A stretch of DNA of 11,762 nucleotides from JAIMBK01 sp040755975 (GCA_040755975.1 JBFLZY010000080.1:1-11762), one strand, 5' to 3'. Shown: positions 1 to 6,731, counted from the stretch's first letter. The notes: generated from the letters alone by a model not told the origin. A program made the numbers and translations.

Positions 1-499
1 TGGCCTGGAAATAGATGCTGGCCCCCGGGGCCACGCCGGCGAACTGCCCGTCCGAGGCCGCGCCGGTGCCCGCCACGGTGGCGGCCAGGTGGGTGCCGTG
101 GCCGTCCGGGTCGTCGGCCGTTTCGCGCCCGGCCCAGGACTTGAGCATGATCACCTTGGGCATCTGACCCGGCCGGCTTTTCAGGTCCGGGTGCGGGTCG
201 TCCATCCGGCCGTTGCCCAGGCCGCTGTCGGCGATGGCCACCACCTGCCCCGCGCCGGTGAGCCCTTCCGGGCGTACGAAGCCGGGGGCGGCGAGCGGCA
301 TGGCGCCGATCACGGAAGCCGCCCGGTCGTTTAAGAAAGTGACCTCGGTTGCCTCAGGCGCATCCGGCTGGAACCGGACACAGGATATTAAACCGGCCGC
401 AAAACCTGCCGCGATCAAAATTACCGCACTTAAAATTACCGCTCTTAAACCGGGCGAGGAGCGAAATTTTCCCGGTCGTACGCTTTGGGAACAAAACAT
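1..499 (-). CDS. S8 (subtilisin-family) serine peptidase, putative lipoprotein, 5' part only
   Basis: Extracellular endopeptidase by family; only the first 166 codons lie in the window and the gene continues past the left edge. Reading leftward from ATG 497-499: a basic N-terminus, a hydrophobic segment (about residues 19-38), then LISC at 37-40, which fits a lipobox with Cys40 as the lipidated residue. The catalytic domain follows: VAIADSGL with the probable catalytic Asp91, then DGHGTH at 132-137 with catalytic His134. The Ser motif is beyond the edge. GQFAGVAPGASIYFQA after the His box and the LTGAGQVV entry resemble Kp43-like members of S8. Only about 50 residues separate Cys40 from Asp91, so there is no room for a usual I9 inhibitor propeptide. 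An in-frame TAG lies upstream of the ATG; a weak GGTGA sits about 11 bases before it. The family call is firm; substrate is unknown. Confidence 0.9.
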   Translation of the reverse strand, partial: MFCSQSVRPGKFRSSPGLRAVILSAVILIAAGFAAGLISCVRFQPDAPEATEVTFLNDRAASVIGAMPLAAPGFVRPEGLTGAGQVVAIADSGLGNGRMDDPHPDLKSRPGQMPKVIMLKSWAGRETADDPDGHGTHLAATVAGTGAASDGQFAGVAPGASIYFQA

Positions 500-529
500 A
501 TTTTATTGCTTCACCGCCGCAAAAGGAAG

Positions 530-558
530 TATCTATTTGCGCCTTTCTACCCTAACAA
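530..558 (-). promoter_or_regulatory. Candidate sigma-A promoter for the S8 peptidase gene
   Basis: On the minus strand TTGTTA (558-553) and TAGATA (535-530) are separated by 17 bases. The expected start of transcription is near 523, giving a leader of roughly 24 bases before the ATG at 499. The match is good for both boxes but was found by eye only. Confidence 0.5.
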
Positions 559-589
559 TAGCCCTTTGCCCGCCGTTCGTTTGCCGTCG

Positions 590-963
590 CTCCGATGCTT
601 CGGGCCGACGAGACATCGGCTTGGTTCGGAGCGAACCAAGCAGCGCTGCTTGAATACCGCACGGTTCATTAGTTTTCTAGTGCTACAATATTTTCTGGCG
701 TTCGCTGATACTCTTTTCGCACCCTGTTTTCTGCGCGATTCGCGCTGCCGGTTCGCTGACCTCACCTGCGCCGTGTCTCGTTACCGGCCCTACGCATATG
801 TCGCTCCCGGCAAATCGAACGGCGGGCCGGAAGTTTTCATCCCTTGTTGGTGCCGCTAAAAAGCGGCATGGAGTTCTATAGGCTTTTGAGCCCGTGAACT
901 TTGCCTGTTACCTGTTCTACCTTTCTCTGCCTTTAGTGCAAATTCGACACAGAAACGTCGAAT
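590..963. other. Gene-free tract rich in inverted repeats; unrecognised structured element or decayed mobile DNA
   Basis: No convincing gene is visible between the peptidase promoter and the vapB promoter; the open frames here are short, overlapping on both strands and low in recognisable protein pattern. The tract holds an unusual density of inverted repeats. CCGATG/CATCGG is at 591-596/614-619. A 10-bp hairpin with a GAG loop is at 619-641, overlapping a perfect 16-base palindrome at 637-652. GCGCGA-T-TCGCGC is at 733-745, and CCGGCCC/GGGCCGG at 784-790/824-830. A 7-bp stem with an AAAA loop is at 851-868, and ATTCGAC/GTCGAAT at 942-948/957-963. The phrase GTTCGCTGA occurs twice near 700 and 750. 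No U-tract follows any hairpin, so they are not ordinary terminators. Base composition falls from GC-rich to AT-rich after about 880. I could not match it to a known RNA family or IS end. Confidence 0.4.
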
Positions 964-1060
964 CCTTCCTTGGAAACTTCATTCCATCATTTACTATTTG
1001 ACGTTTTGAGTGCCCTAAAGGTTCCCTGTTAAAAAAATTTTTTTGCTAAAGCTTTGAATC

Positions 1061-1089
1061 TTGCCGGGGCTTTCCCCGGGTAGTATAAT
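1061..1089 (+). promoter_or_regulatory. Promoter of the vapBC operon with an internal operator-like inverted repeat
   Basis: TTGCCG (1061-1066) and a perfect TATAAT (1084-1089) are 17 bases apart, placing the transcript start near 1096. The inverted repeat CCGGGG-CTTT-CCCCGG (1064-1079) fills most of the spacer, where a bound protein would block RNA polymerase. VapB-type antitoxins usually repress their own operon with the toxin as co-repressor, so this is the natural candidate operator. An A7T7 tract (1031-1044) just upstream could act as an UP-like or bent-DNA element. The promoter is well supported; the operator role is inferred. Confidence 0.7.
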
Positions 1090-1125
1090 GAAGTTAAGTA
1101 AGAGATAAGTTTGGAGGTAAGACTA

Positions 1126-1383
1126 ATGTTGAAAATTGTCTTATCGGAAAAAGGACAAATTGTTATTCCTGCAGAATTACGTAAACGCTACGGTTTAAAA
1201 AAGGGCGACAGGCTGGTGGTTGAGGATCGGAACGGGATGATCGTCCTGCGCCCCTTGTCAAAGCACCCGTTTTTAGATCTCCGGGGCAGGTTCAAAAGCC
1301 CTCCGGGTGAAGAAAAGCTTACCGCTGCTTTGCTTAAAGAAAGAGCTGCCGAAAGGAACCGCGCATCTCGTGAAAAGTTTTAA
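1126..1383 (+). CDS. vapB: AbrB/MazE-fold (SpoVT/AbrB family) antitoxin, VapB-like
   Basis: Encodes 85 residues. The N-terminal half (residues 3-43, KIVLSEKGQIVIPAELRKRY then GLKKGDRLVVEDRNGMIVLRP) is a typical swapped-hairpin AbrB DNA-binding domain. The charged C-terminal tail (about 44-85) would be the toxin-binding, protease-sensitive part. It should neutralise the PIN-domain protein encoded next and repress the operon promoter. ATG 1126 is chosen because GGAGGT (1113-1118) lies at ideal distance; an upstream TTG at 1111 is in frame but overlaps this ribosome binding site. The 5' half is more AT-rich than the surrounding genes, which could reflect horizontal acquisition. Confidence 0.88.
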   Translation: MLKIVLSEKGQIVIPAELRKRYGLKKGDRLVVEDRNGMIVLRPLSKHPFLDLRGRFKSPPGEEKLTAALLKERAAERNRASREKF

Positions 1384-1849
1384 CCTTACCAAAAAGAGGA
1401 CCGGTAAGAAAAGGGTAAGCGCATCCGCGGCGCCGGCGGAAAAAGATCGCTACGTTCTTGATGCGTATGCCATCCTGGCTGTACTGGAAGACGAACCCGG
1501 TGCCGAGGCGGTTGCCGAAATTTTTACCGGCCAGGCTGCTGAATTCTTGCTGAGCCTGGTTAATCTCGGGGAAGCTTATTATATCACCCTGCGCAGAAAA
1601 GGCGAAGACGCGGCCGAACAACTGGTAAACAGCATTTTTGCGGAAGAATCCCTGACTCTTGTTGACGCTTCCTGGGCCGGAATAAAGAATGCCGCCAGAA
1701 TTAAGTCCGGGGGAGGTCTTTCTTATGCCGATTCATTCGTTGTGTCGCTGGCCATGGAAATAAAAGCACCGGTAATTACCGGCGATCCGGAAATCAGGAA
1801 AATAGCTGAAGAACGCGCAATCGGGCTGATCTGGATCGGGGAAGAATGA
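1370..1849 (+). CDS. vapC: PIN-domain ribonuclease toxin, VapC-like, with N-terminal basic extension
   Basis: Predicted Mg-dependent endoribonuclease of the VapC family, probably held inactive by the preceding antitoxin. From GTG 1370 it has 159 residues. The four acidic positions expected of a PIN active site are present: Asp31 (YVLDAYAIL), Glu68 (VNLGEAYY), Asp121 (LSYADSFVV) and Asp139 (ITGDPE). In most VapCs the first Asp is within the first ten residues. Here about 27 residues rich in Lys, Arg and Ala precede it, and no start codon exists between the GTG and the domain. The gene overlaps vapB by 14 bases, with AAGGAA about 12 bases before the GTG. An alternative GTG at 1307 would add 21 residues but lacks a clear ribosome binding site. 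The stop overlaps the next start. Domain call is firm; the exact start is less so. Confidence 0.85.
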   Translation: MKSFNLTKKRTGKKRVSASAAPAEKDRYVLDAYAILAVLEDEPGAEAVAEIFTGQAAEFLLSLVNLGEAYYITLRRKGEDAAEQLVNSIFAEESLTLVDASWAGIKNAARIKSGGGLSYADSFVVSLAMEIKAPVITGDPEIRKIAEERAIGLIWIGEE

Positions 1850-3711
1850 AACTATTATCTAAATACCTCATCGGAATAATTTTTTTGCTTTTGTCGGCGG
1901 CCGGCGGGTGCGCGCAGGAAGTGGCGGAAGAATACGATATAGTTGTGTACGGCGGGACTTTTGCCGGGTGCGCGGCCGCCCGGACGGCGGCGCAGCTTGC
2001 CCCGGAAAGTTCCGTCCTGGTGATCGTGCCCGTGCCGGAGCGCGTGCTGGGCGGGGCCGGCACGGCGGGCGGGCAAAATTTTTTCGACGTCCGGCTCTGG
2101 CGGGGCGAGGTGGTGACCGCCGGTTCCTTTGCCCGGTGGTACAGGGAAGCGGGGCAGTTTTACAACACCCGCAAGATGGCCGATCTTTTGTCTGCCGACC
2201 TGGCCCGCCACAAAAATATCACCATCCTGTGGGGCTACGACGTGCGGGAAGTCCAGAGGAAGCTGGCAGATGACGGCGGGATAAAACCTTTACCGGGCCT
2301 CCCCGGAATAAAACGGTTGGCGGGTTTGTCAAAAAAGGGCGCCGGCCCGCTCCGGGAAAACGGCCTTCCGCCGCAAAACAGGCTGCTGCTGAAAACCGGA
2401 GCCGCCCTGGAAAAAAGTTCGCTGCCTTTTCGCCTTACCGCCCTGCGTTTGCGGGAGGTTTTGCGGGACGGTGAGGAGGGGGCGATAATTTGGGGAGAAG
2501 GAAGGCGGAAAATAAAGGGGCGCGTTTTTATCGACGCCTCCGACGACGGCCGGCTCACCCGGCTGGCCGGGGGAAACGTGACGGTCGGCCGCGGCGACTG
2601 GCCGGACGTTTTTTTGCCGCCCGGCGAGCGGGGGGAGGAGGGGCCGGCGCGCCAGCAGGCGGCGACGCTGATGTTTAAAGTAACCGGCGTTGTGGTGCCG
2701 GACGCCCCGCAGAAAATCGGCGACCTGGAGTTCTTGAAAGATCCGTCCGGCAGCTGGGGTATTGTGGGCGGCGGGGATACTTTCCGCCGCAACCCGGCGG
2801 TCACCGGCTTTAACGACCGGTACGCTCCCCGGGGCTTTGCGCTCAAGCCTTTAAACGCGGCCCAGGACGGGGCGGGCAACGACCAGTGGTGGGTGAACGC
2901 TTTGCTCGTTTTTAACGTGGACGGCCGGGCCTGCCGGCGCGACCTGGGCAGCGAACGTTATCCGCGATCGATCCGGGAAGCCGCCCTGGACGTGGACGAG
3001 GCCCGTTCCAGGGCCCGGGAGTTGCTGGCGCGGCCCGAGTTTATCCAGGCCCTGCGGCAGTTCAGCGCGGCGGACGAGCGGGGCGGGCGCTACGGTTTTC
3101 ACCGGGCGGAGCTGGTGAAAGACGGCGGCGGCCGGCCGGCGGTTGGCGACGTGCTGTATTTAAGGGAGACCGTTCACCTGCGGAGCGAGGCCGCGGGAAG
3201 CTCCCCCGGCTTTAATGGGGGGGCGGAAAAAAGCAGCTACGCTTTGACGCCGGAAGAATGCCGGCTTGCCGGGGCCGGGCCCGCGGACGGGGCCGACCAG
3301 GGAAACTACCCTACCAGGATCGGGCTGGCTTATTACCTGCTGGACATCAACGCCTACGCGCCGGCCGACTTAAAACGGCAGGGCGCGTACCGGTGGCCGG
3401 TGACGGACGGTTTGCGGCCGGACCTGCCGGCCGGCGGCGGCCAGCCCAAGAACCCGGTTTACCTGCCCTTTGAAATGCTGGTGTCCGGGCAACTGGTCAA
3501 CCTGCTGGCGCCGGGGTACGCCACCGGTGCGGCTTCCTTTGCCTGGGCGGAAGTAAGGGTGATCCCCAACCTCTGCGTCCTGGGGGACGCCGCGGGAGCC
3601 GCCGCCGCCGGGGCGGTTTTGTCCGGCGAAGATCCCGCGCGCTTTGGGCAAAGGGAAATTAAATGGGTGCAGGGAGCGCTGCGCAAAATCGGCGCCAGGC
3701 TGGATAAATAA
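1846..3711 (+). CDS. FAD-dependent oxidoreductase (FAD_oxidored, PF12831-like), exported or lipoprotein
   Basis: Encodes 621 residues. It opens with a signal sequence (hydrophobic about 8-19, then AAGGC with Cys22 as a possible lipidation site; the -3 residue is Ala, so the lipobox is imperfect). A Rossmann FAD-binding start follows, YDIVVYGGTFAGCAAA (30-45). Family hallmarks further on include VFIDASDDGRLTRLAGG (about 227-243), VLYLRETVHLRSE in the RESRRI-type position, PFEMLVSGQLVNLLAPG, and VIPNLCVLGDAAGAAAA near 572-588. A Lys/Gly/Pro-rich stretch at about 140-200 looks like an insertion. The substrate cannot be read from sequence; no haem or Fe-S motif is evident. Its ATG overlaps the vapC stop (ATGA at 1846-1849) and has no good ribosome binding site of its own, so translation is probably coupled to the toxin gene, an odd partnership. 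Confidence 0.82.
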   Translation: MKLLSKYLIGIIFLLLSAAGGCAQEVAEEYDIVVYGGTFAGCAAARTAAQLAPESSVLVIVPVPERVLGGAGTAGGQNFFDVRLWRGEVVTAGSFARWYREAGQFYNTRKMADLLSADLARHKNITILWGYDVREVQRKLADDGGIKPLPGLPGIKRLAGLSKKGAGPLRENGLPPQNRLLLKTGAALEKSSLPFRLTALRLREVLRDGEEGAIIWGEGRRKIKGRVFIDASDDGRLTRLAGGNVTVGRGDWPDVFLPPGERGEEGPARQQAATLMFKVTGVVVPDAPQKIGDLEFLKDPSGSWGIVGGGDTFRRNPAVTGFNDRYAPRGFALKPLNAAQDGAGNDQWWVNALLVFNVDGRACRRDLGSERYPRSIREAALDVDEARSRARELLARPEFIQALRQFSAADERGGRYGFHRAELVKDGGGRPAVGDVLYLRETVHLRSEAAGSSPGFNGGAEKSSYALTPEECRLAGAGPADGADQGNYPTRIGLAYYLLDINAYAPADLKRQGAYRWPVTDGLRPDLPAGGGQPKNPVYLPFEMLVSGQLVNLLAPGYATGAASFAWAEVRVIPNLCVLGDAAGAAAAGAVLSGEDPARFGQREIKWVQGALRKIGARLDK

Positions 3712-3785
3712 AAGAAAGCGAAAGCCTGCTTGTCCATATTCGATATGAGCGCGGTAAATAAGCAAAGAACGCTTTTTCCAGACAT

Positions 3786-3824
3786 TTGTTAGAATACCTG
3801 GGGAAATGATACAATACCTATAAT
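3786..3824 (+). promoter_or_regulatory. Promoter region for the WecA/TagO-type gene
   Basis: Three overlapping possibilities occur between the flavoprotein stop and the next gene. They are an extended -10 (TG-T-TAGAAT, 3787-3795), TTGTTA (3786-3791) with TACAAT (3810-3815) at 18-bp spacing, and an isolated TATAAT at 3819-3824 with no good -35. The 12-mer TTTGTTAGAATA here (from 3785) also occurs in the metK promoter. A promoter is likely; which one is used cannot be told by reading. The rest of the 3712-3856 gap shows only a small CATAT-TCG-ATATG hairpin (3735-3747). Confidence 0.45.
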
Positions 3825-3856
3825 CTTGTGCGTTATTGTCGCTTGGGGGGAGATTG

Positions 3857-4939
3857 GTGGAAAAAATTATCGCCGTTTTCCTGGCTTTCGGCGTCGCCTG
3901 GGTCGTCACGCCCGTAGTCGCCGGAAAAGCCTTCGCCTGGGGCGCGGTGGACCTCCCCGGCCCGCGCAAAGTCCACCAGAAGGCCATGCCGCGGCTGGGC
4001 GGGCTGGCGCTCTACCTTTCTTTTCTGGCCGGGGCCCTCCTGCTGCTGCCGCAGACCCACCTGGGCCAGGCGGGCTACGGTTTGCTCGCCGGCGCCACCC
4101 TGATTGTAATGGTGGGCGTCGTCGACGATATCTTCGGTCTTTCCCCCTGGCTGAAGCTTCTCGGCCAGGTCATCGCCGCCGCTTCCGTCCTGCCCTTTGG
4201 AATTGCCATCAGTTTTCTAACCAATCCGTTAAACGGCCATATAATAGCATTAGGTTGGCTGGGAATTCCGGTAACCTTGTTGTGGGTCGTGGCCGTTACC
4301 AACGCGCTCAATTTAATTGACGGCCTGGACGGCCTGGCCGGCGGGGTTTCCTGCATAGCCGCTTTAACGGTTGCCGCCGTGGGCTGGACCCAGTGGAAGT
4401 TTTTCGGCGCGGCCGGCCAGCAGGAAATAATTTTGCTGGCTCTGCTGCTGGCTGCCGTTCTGCTGGCTTTCCTGCGCTACAACTTTTACCCGGCGCGCAT
4501 TTTCCTGGGCGACTCGGGCGCCATGTTTTTGGGCTTCCTGCTGGCCGTGATTTCCGTGCTGGGCCTGACCAAAAGCGTTACGGCCGTTTCCGTATTCGTT
4601 CCCCTGGTGATCCTGGGAGTTCCCCTTACGGACACCGCTTTTGCCATCCTGCGCCGCTGCCATCAGCACCGCCCCATCTTTCAGGCGGACCGCGAACACC
4701 TGCATCATTTGCTGCTCACCATGGGGTTAAGCCACCGGCAGGCCGTGCTGGTTGTTTACGGAATCAGCGTGTTGCTGGGGTTGAGCGCGTTAATAATAAA
4801 CGTTATCAGCCCCGACCACGCCCTGATCTTGTTGTTGATTTTAGTTGTGCTGGCGATCGTCGGCCTGAACAGGGCTGATGCGTTCAGTCGGACGCGGCGG
4901 GCGCGGCTCAAAGGCTACGGGCGCAAACTGAGCCGCTGA
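3857..4939 (+). CDS. WecA/TagO-family polyprenyl-phosphate sugar-1-phosphate transferase (GT4)
   Basis: Integral membrane enzyme that moves a HexNAc-1-phosphate (GlcNAc-1-P in studied WecA/TagO) from its UDP-sugar to undecaprenyl phosphate, the first committed step of a cell-surface glycan. The 360 residues form about ten hydrophobic helices. Family motifs in order: GPRKVHQKAMPRLGGL near 35-50, VVDDIFGLSPWLK at 88-100 with the Mg-binding Asp pair 90-91, NALNLIDGLDGLAGG at 149-163, FLGDSGAMFLGF at 216-227 with Asp219, and REHLHHLLL at 279-287. The HLHHLL loop separates this group from MraY. GTG 3857 is chosen over TTG 3854 and the far TTG 3836 because GGGGGGAG (3845-3852) lies directly before it. 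GalU and a phosphohexomutase downstream fit a glycan-precursor role. Which glycan is unknown. Confidence 0.9.
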   Translation: MEKIIAVFLAFGVAWVVTPVVAGKAFAWGAVDLPGPRKVHQKAMPRLGGLALYLSFLAGALLLLPQTHLGQAGYGLLAGATLIVMVGVVDDIFGLSPWLKLLGQVIAAASVLPFGIAISFLTNPLNGHIIALGWLGIPVTLLWVVAVTNALNLIDGLDGLAGGVSCIAALTVAAVGWTQWKFFGAAGQQEIILLALLLAAVLLAFLRYNFYPARIFLGDSGAMFLGFLLAVISVLGLTKSVTAVSVFVPLVILGVPLTDTAFAILRRCHQHRPIFQADREHLHHLLLTMGLSHRQAVLVVYGISVLLGLSALIINVISPDHALILLLILVVLAIVGLNRADAFSRTRRARLKGYGRKLSR

Positions 4940-4955
4940 CCGGGCCGCTGACCGG
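4932..4955 (+). repeat. Perfect 12-bp tandem duplication across the end of the WecA/TagO gene
   Basis: GCCGCTGACCGG occurs twice head to tail (4932-4943 and 4944-4955). The first copy contains the stop codon TGA at 4937-4939. It looks like a recent slippage duplication, harmless because it begins in the last codons and runs into the spacer. Confidence 0.85.
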
Positions 4956-5002
4956 CGTTCCCCGGACATTTCCACCCCGGCGCAAAAGAAGGAGGTGGCG
5001 GG

Positions 5003-5875
5003 ATGCAGGTAACGAAAGCGATTATCCCCGCGGCCGGCATGGGGGTGCGTTTTTTGCCGGCCACCAAGGCGCAGCCCAAAGAGATGATTCCCATCATTGA
5101 TACGCCGGCCATTCAGTACATCGTCCAGGAGGCCCTCGATTCCGGAATCGAGGACATTTTAATTATTACCGGCCGGGGCAAGCACGCCATCGAAGACCAT
5201 TTCGACAAGTCCCCTTTTCTGGAAGACTTCCTGGCCGACAAAGGAAAAAAGGATTTGCTCGCCCTGGTCCGGGAGATCGGGAGTCTGGCCCAAATCCACT
5301 ACCTCCGCCAGAAAGAGCCGCTCGGCCTGGGCCACGCCGTGCTGTGCGCGCGGCAATTTGTAAGCAACGAGCCTTTTGCCGTTCTTCTGGGGGACGACAT
5401 CGTGCGGAGCAAAAGGCCCTGCCTGCGGCAGCTGATGGATTTATACGGTGAGCTGCCGGGCACCATTCTGGCGGTGGCCGAGGTGCCGCCGGAGGACGTG
5501 AGCAAGTACGGGATTTTAGAGGCCGAGCCCTTGCGCGACGGCGTTTACCGGGTGAAAAACCTGGTGGAGAAGCCCCCTGCCGGTGAAGCCCCCTCGCGGC
5601 TGGCGGTGATCGGGCGCTATCTCATCAGCCCGCGCATTTTCCCCATCCTGGCCGAAACGCCGCCGGGCGCCGGCGGGGAAATTCAGCTGACCGACGCCCT
5701 GCAGGCTTTGTGCCGCGAGGAGCCCGTCTACGGCCTGATTTTCAAAGGCCGCCGCTACGACGTGGGCGATAAACTGGGTTATTTGAAGGCAACGGTGGAG
5801 TTCGCCCTGGACCGGCCCGACCTGGGCGCGGAGTTCGCGGCGTACTTAAAAGAACTGGCGGGCGAGCTTATTTAG
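5003..5875 (+). CDS. galU: UTP--glucose-1-phosphate uridylyltransferase
   Basis: Cytoplasmic enzyme that makes UDP-glucose and pyrophosphate from UTP and glucose-1-phosphate. At 290 residues it has the usual bacterial GalU length. It shows the nucleotide-binding signature IIPAAGMGVRFLPATKA (7-23) ending in PKEM (25-28), GLGHAVL (108-114), the metal-binding LLGDD (128-132), NLVEKP (186-191), GGEIQLTDAL (224-233) and RRYDVGDKLGY (250-260). AAGGAGGTG (4989-4997) precedes the ATG at normal spacing. The 63-base gap to the upstream gene has no clear promoter, so it is probably read from the upstream promoter. The mutase encoded two genes downstream could supply its glucose-1-phosphate. Confidence 0.95.
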   Translation: MQVTKAIIPAAGMGVRFLPATKAQPKEMIPIIDTPAIQYIVQEALDSGIEDILIITGRGKHAIEDHFDKSPFLEDFLADKGKKDLLALVREIGSLAQIHYLRQKEPLGLGHAVLCARQFVSNEPFAVLLGDDIVRSKRPCLRQLMDLYGELPGTILAVAEVPPEDVSKYGILEAEPLRDGVYRVKNLVEKPPAGEAPSRLAVIGRYLISPRIFPILAETPPGAGGEIQLTDALQALCREEPVYGLIFKGRRYDVGDKLGYLKATVEFALDRPDLGAEFAAYLKELAGELI

Positions 5876-5901
5876 TTTTTGAAGCTTCTTTTCGTTCGTG
5901 C

Positions 5902-5930
5902 GCATAAATCAACCACCTGCCGGCAAACTA
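5902..5930 (+). promoter_or_regulatory. Candidate forespore (sigma-G/F-like) promoter for the DUF421 gene
   Basis: GCATA (5902-5906) and CAAACTA (5924-5930), 17 bases apart, match the Bacillus sigma-G pattern (GMATR, about 17-18 bases, CATNMTA) at all but one fixed position. Transcription would begin near 5937, about 30 bases before the chosen ATG. No competing sigma-A site is convincing; TTGAAG (5879-5884) with CATAAA at 18-bp spacing is weak. Found by eye, so chance is possible. Confidence 0.35.
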
Positions 5931-5968
5931 TTGCTGTATCGTATTTGGATTGTCCGGGGGTGGTCCTG

Positions 5969-6706
5969 ATGAATCCTTTTTTGGAAATTTTACTGCGCGG
6001 CCTGGGCGCTTTTGTCATGGTGCTCGTCATCACGCGCATCGTCGGGAAAACGCAGGTGGGGCAGTTGACGGTGAGCGATTTTATCAACGCCATCGTCATC
6101 GGTTCGATTGCCGCGGCCATGGTGACCGACCTGAAGGAAAACGTCCGGTATTATGCCTTCGGGCTGGGGTTGTTCGGCCTTTTGACCATCGGTGCGGAGT
6201 ACTTGGCGCTCAAGTCCCGGCCCGCCCGGAAACTGATCGAGGGCGAGCCTACCATTGTCATCCACAACGGAAAAATCCTGGAAGACAACATGAAAAAGTT
6301 AATCTACAACGTCGACGACCTGATGATGCAGCTGCGCGAGAAAAACGTGTTCAACATCGCCGACGTGGAATTCGCCATCGCCGAGCCCAACGGGGCTTTG
6401 AGCGTGCTCTTGAAAAGCCCCAAGCGCCCGTTGACTCCGCAGGACCTGCAGATCCCCACGAAATACGAAGGGGTTCCTTCGGAGCTCATCGTGGACGGCG
6501 TGGTGATCCAGCAGAACTTAAAGCAGAATAACTTAACGGAGGAGTGGCTGTACCGGGAGCTGGAAAAGCAGGGGATCAAGTCGGTGAAGGAAGTGGCCTA
6601 TGCCAGCCTCGATACGGAAGGCAGGCTGTACGTGGACAAAAAGCAGGACACCCTGGGGCACGTTACCGACATAACGGATCAGCTGCCCGGGAAAATGCCG
6701 CAGTAG
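5969..6706 (+). CDS. DUF421/YetF-family membrane protein
   Basis: Encodes 245 residues in the layout of the YetF family. Three N-terminal transmembrane segments (about 5-23, 37-53 and 61-82) come first. A soluble domain follows, with GEPTIVIHNGKILEDNMKK at 92-110, the NVDDLMMQLREKNV region at 114-127 and DVEFAIAEPNGALSVLLK at 132-149. Biochemical function of the family is not settled. Several members in Bacillus relate to spores, including the 2Duf protein of the mobile spoVA operon, which combines DUF421 with DUF1657. The frame is open further upstream to 5879, but ATG 5969 has GGGGGTGG (5956-5963) at good spacing and starts the conserved domain. It lies between galU and the mutase gene in the same direction and may have its own promoter. 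Confidence 0.88.
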   Translation: MNPFLEILLRGLGAFVMVLVITRIVGKTQVGQLTVSDFINAIVIGSIAAAMVTDLKENVRYYAFGLGLFGLLTIGAEYLALKSRPARKLIEGEPTIVIHNGKILEDNMKKLIYNVDDLMMQLREKNVFNIADVEFAIAEPNGALSVLLKSPKRPLTPQDLQIPTKYEGVPSELIVDGVVIQQNLKQNNLTEEWLYRELEKQGIKSVKEVAYASLDTEGRLYVDKKQDTLGHVTDITDQLPGKMPQ

Positions 6707-6707
6707 A

Positions 6708-6731
6708 CGGTCGTCGGTCGTCGGTCGTCGG
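6708..6731 (+). repeat. Three-copy 7-bp tandem repeat between DUF421 and mutase genes
   Basis: CGGTCGT is repeated three times followed by CGG (6708-6731), starting two bases after the DUF421 stop codon. It sits in a 69-base spacer and does not touch a coding frame. Copy number could vary by slippage, altering only the spacing. Confidence 0.9.

Noticed and set aside
89..859. Several overlapping open frames on the plus strand and one on the minus strand (547-765)
   Set aside because: Those before 499 are antisense to the S8 peptidase, whose catalytic motifs are clear; the others have no recognisable domain or good ribosome binding site and cross inverted repeats.
888..905. On the minus strand a GCAAAG...ACGGGCTC phrase recalling part of a c-di-GMP-I (GEMM) riboswitch
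   Set aside because: The partner GCAAACC and GAAA tetraloop helix and the remaining conserved bases are missing, and no c-di-GMP-related gene lies downstream on that strand.
1111..1125. TTG at 1111 as the antitoxin start
   Set aside because: It coincides with the GGAGGT ribosome binding site that serves ATG 1126.
3751..3776. A terminator after the flavoprotein gene (AGCG...CGCT followed by T's)
   Set aside because: The pairing is only four bases around an 18-base loop, too weak to support.
4932..6731. CRISPR-like repeats
   Set aside because: The 12-bp and 7-bp repeats are uninterrupted tandem units without spacers.
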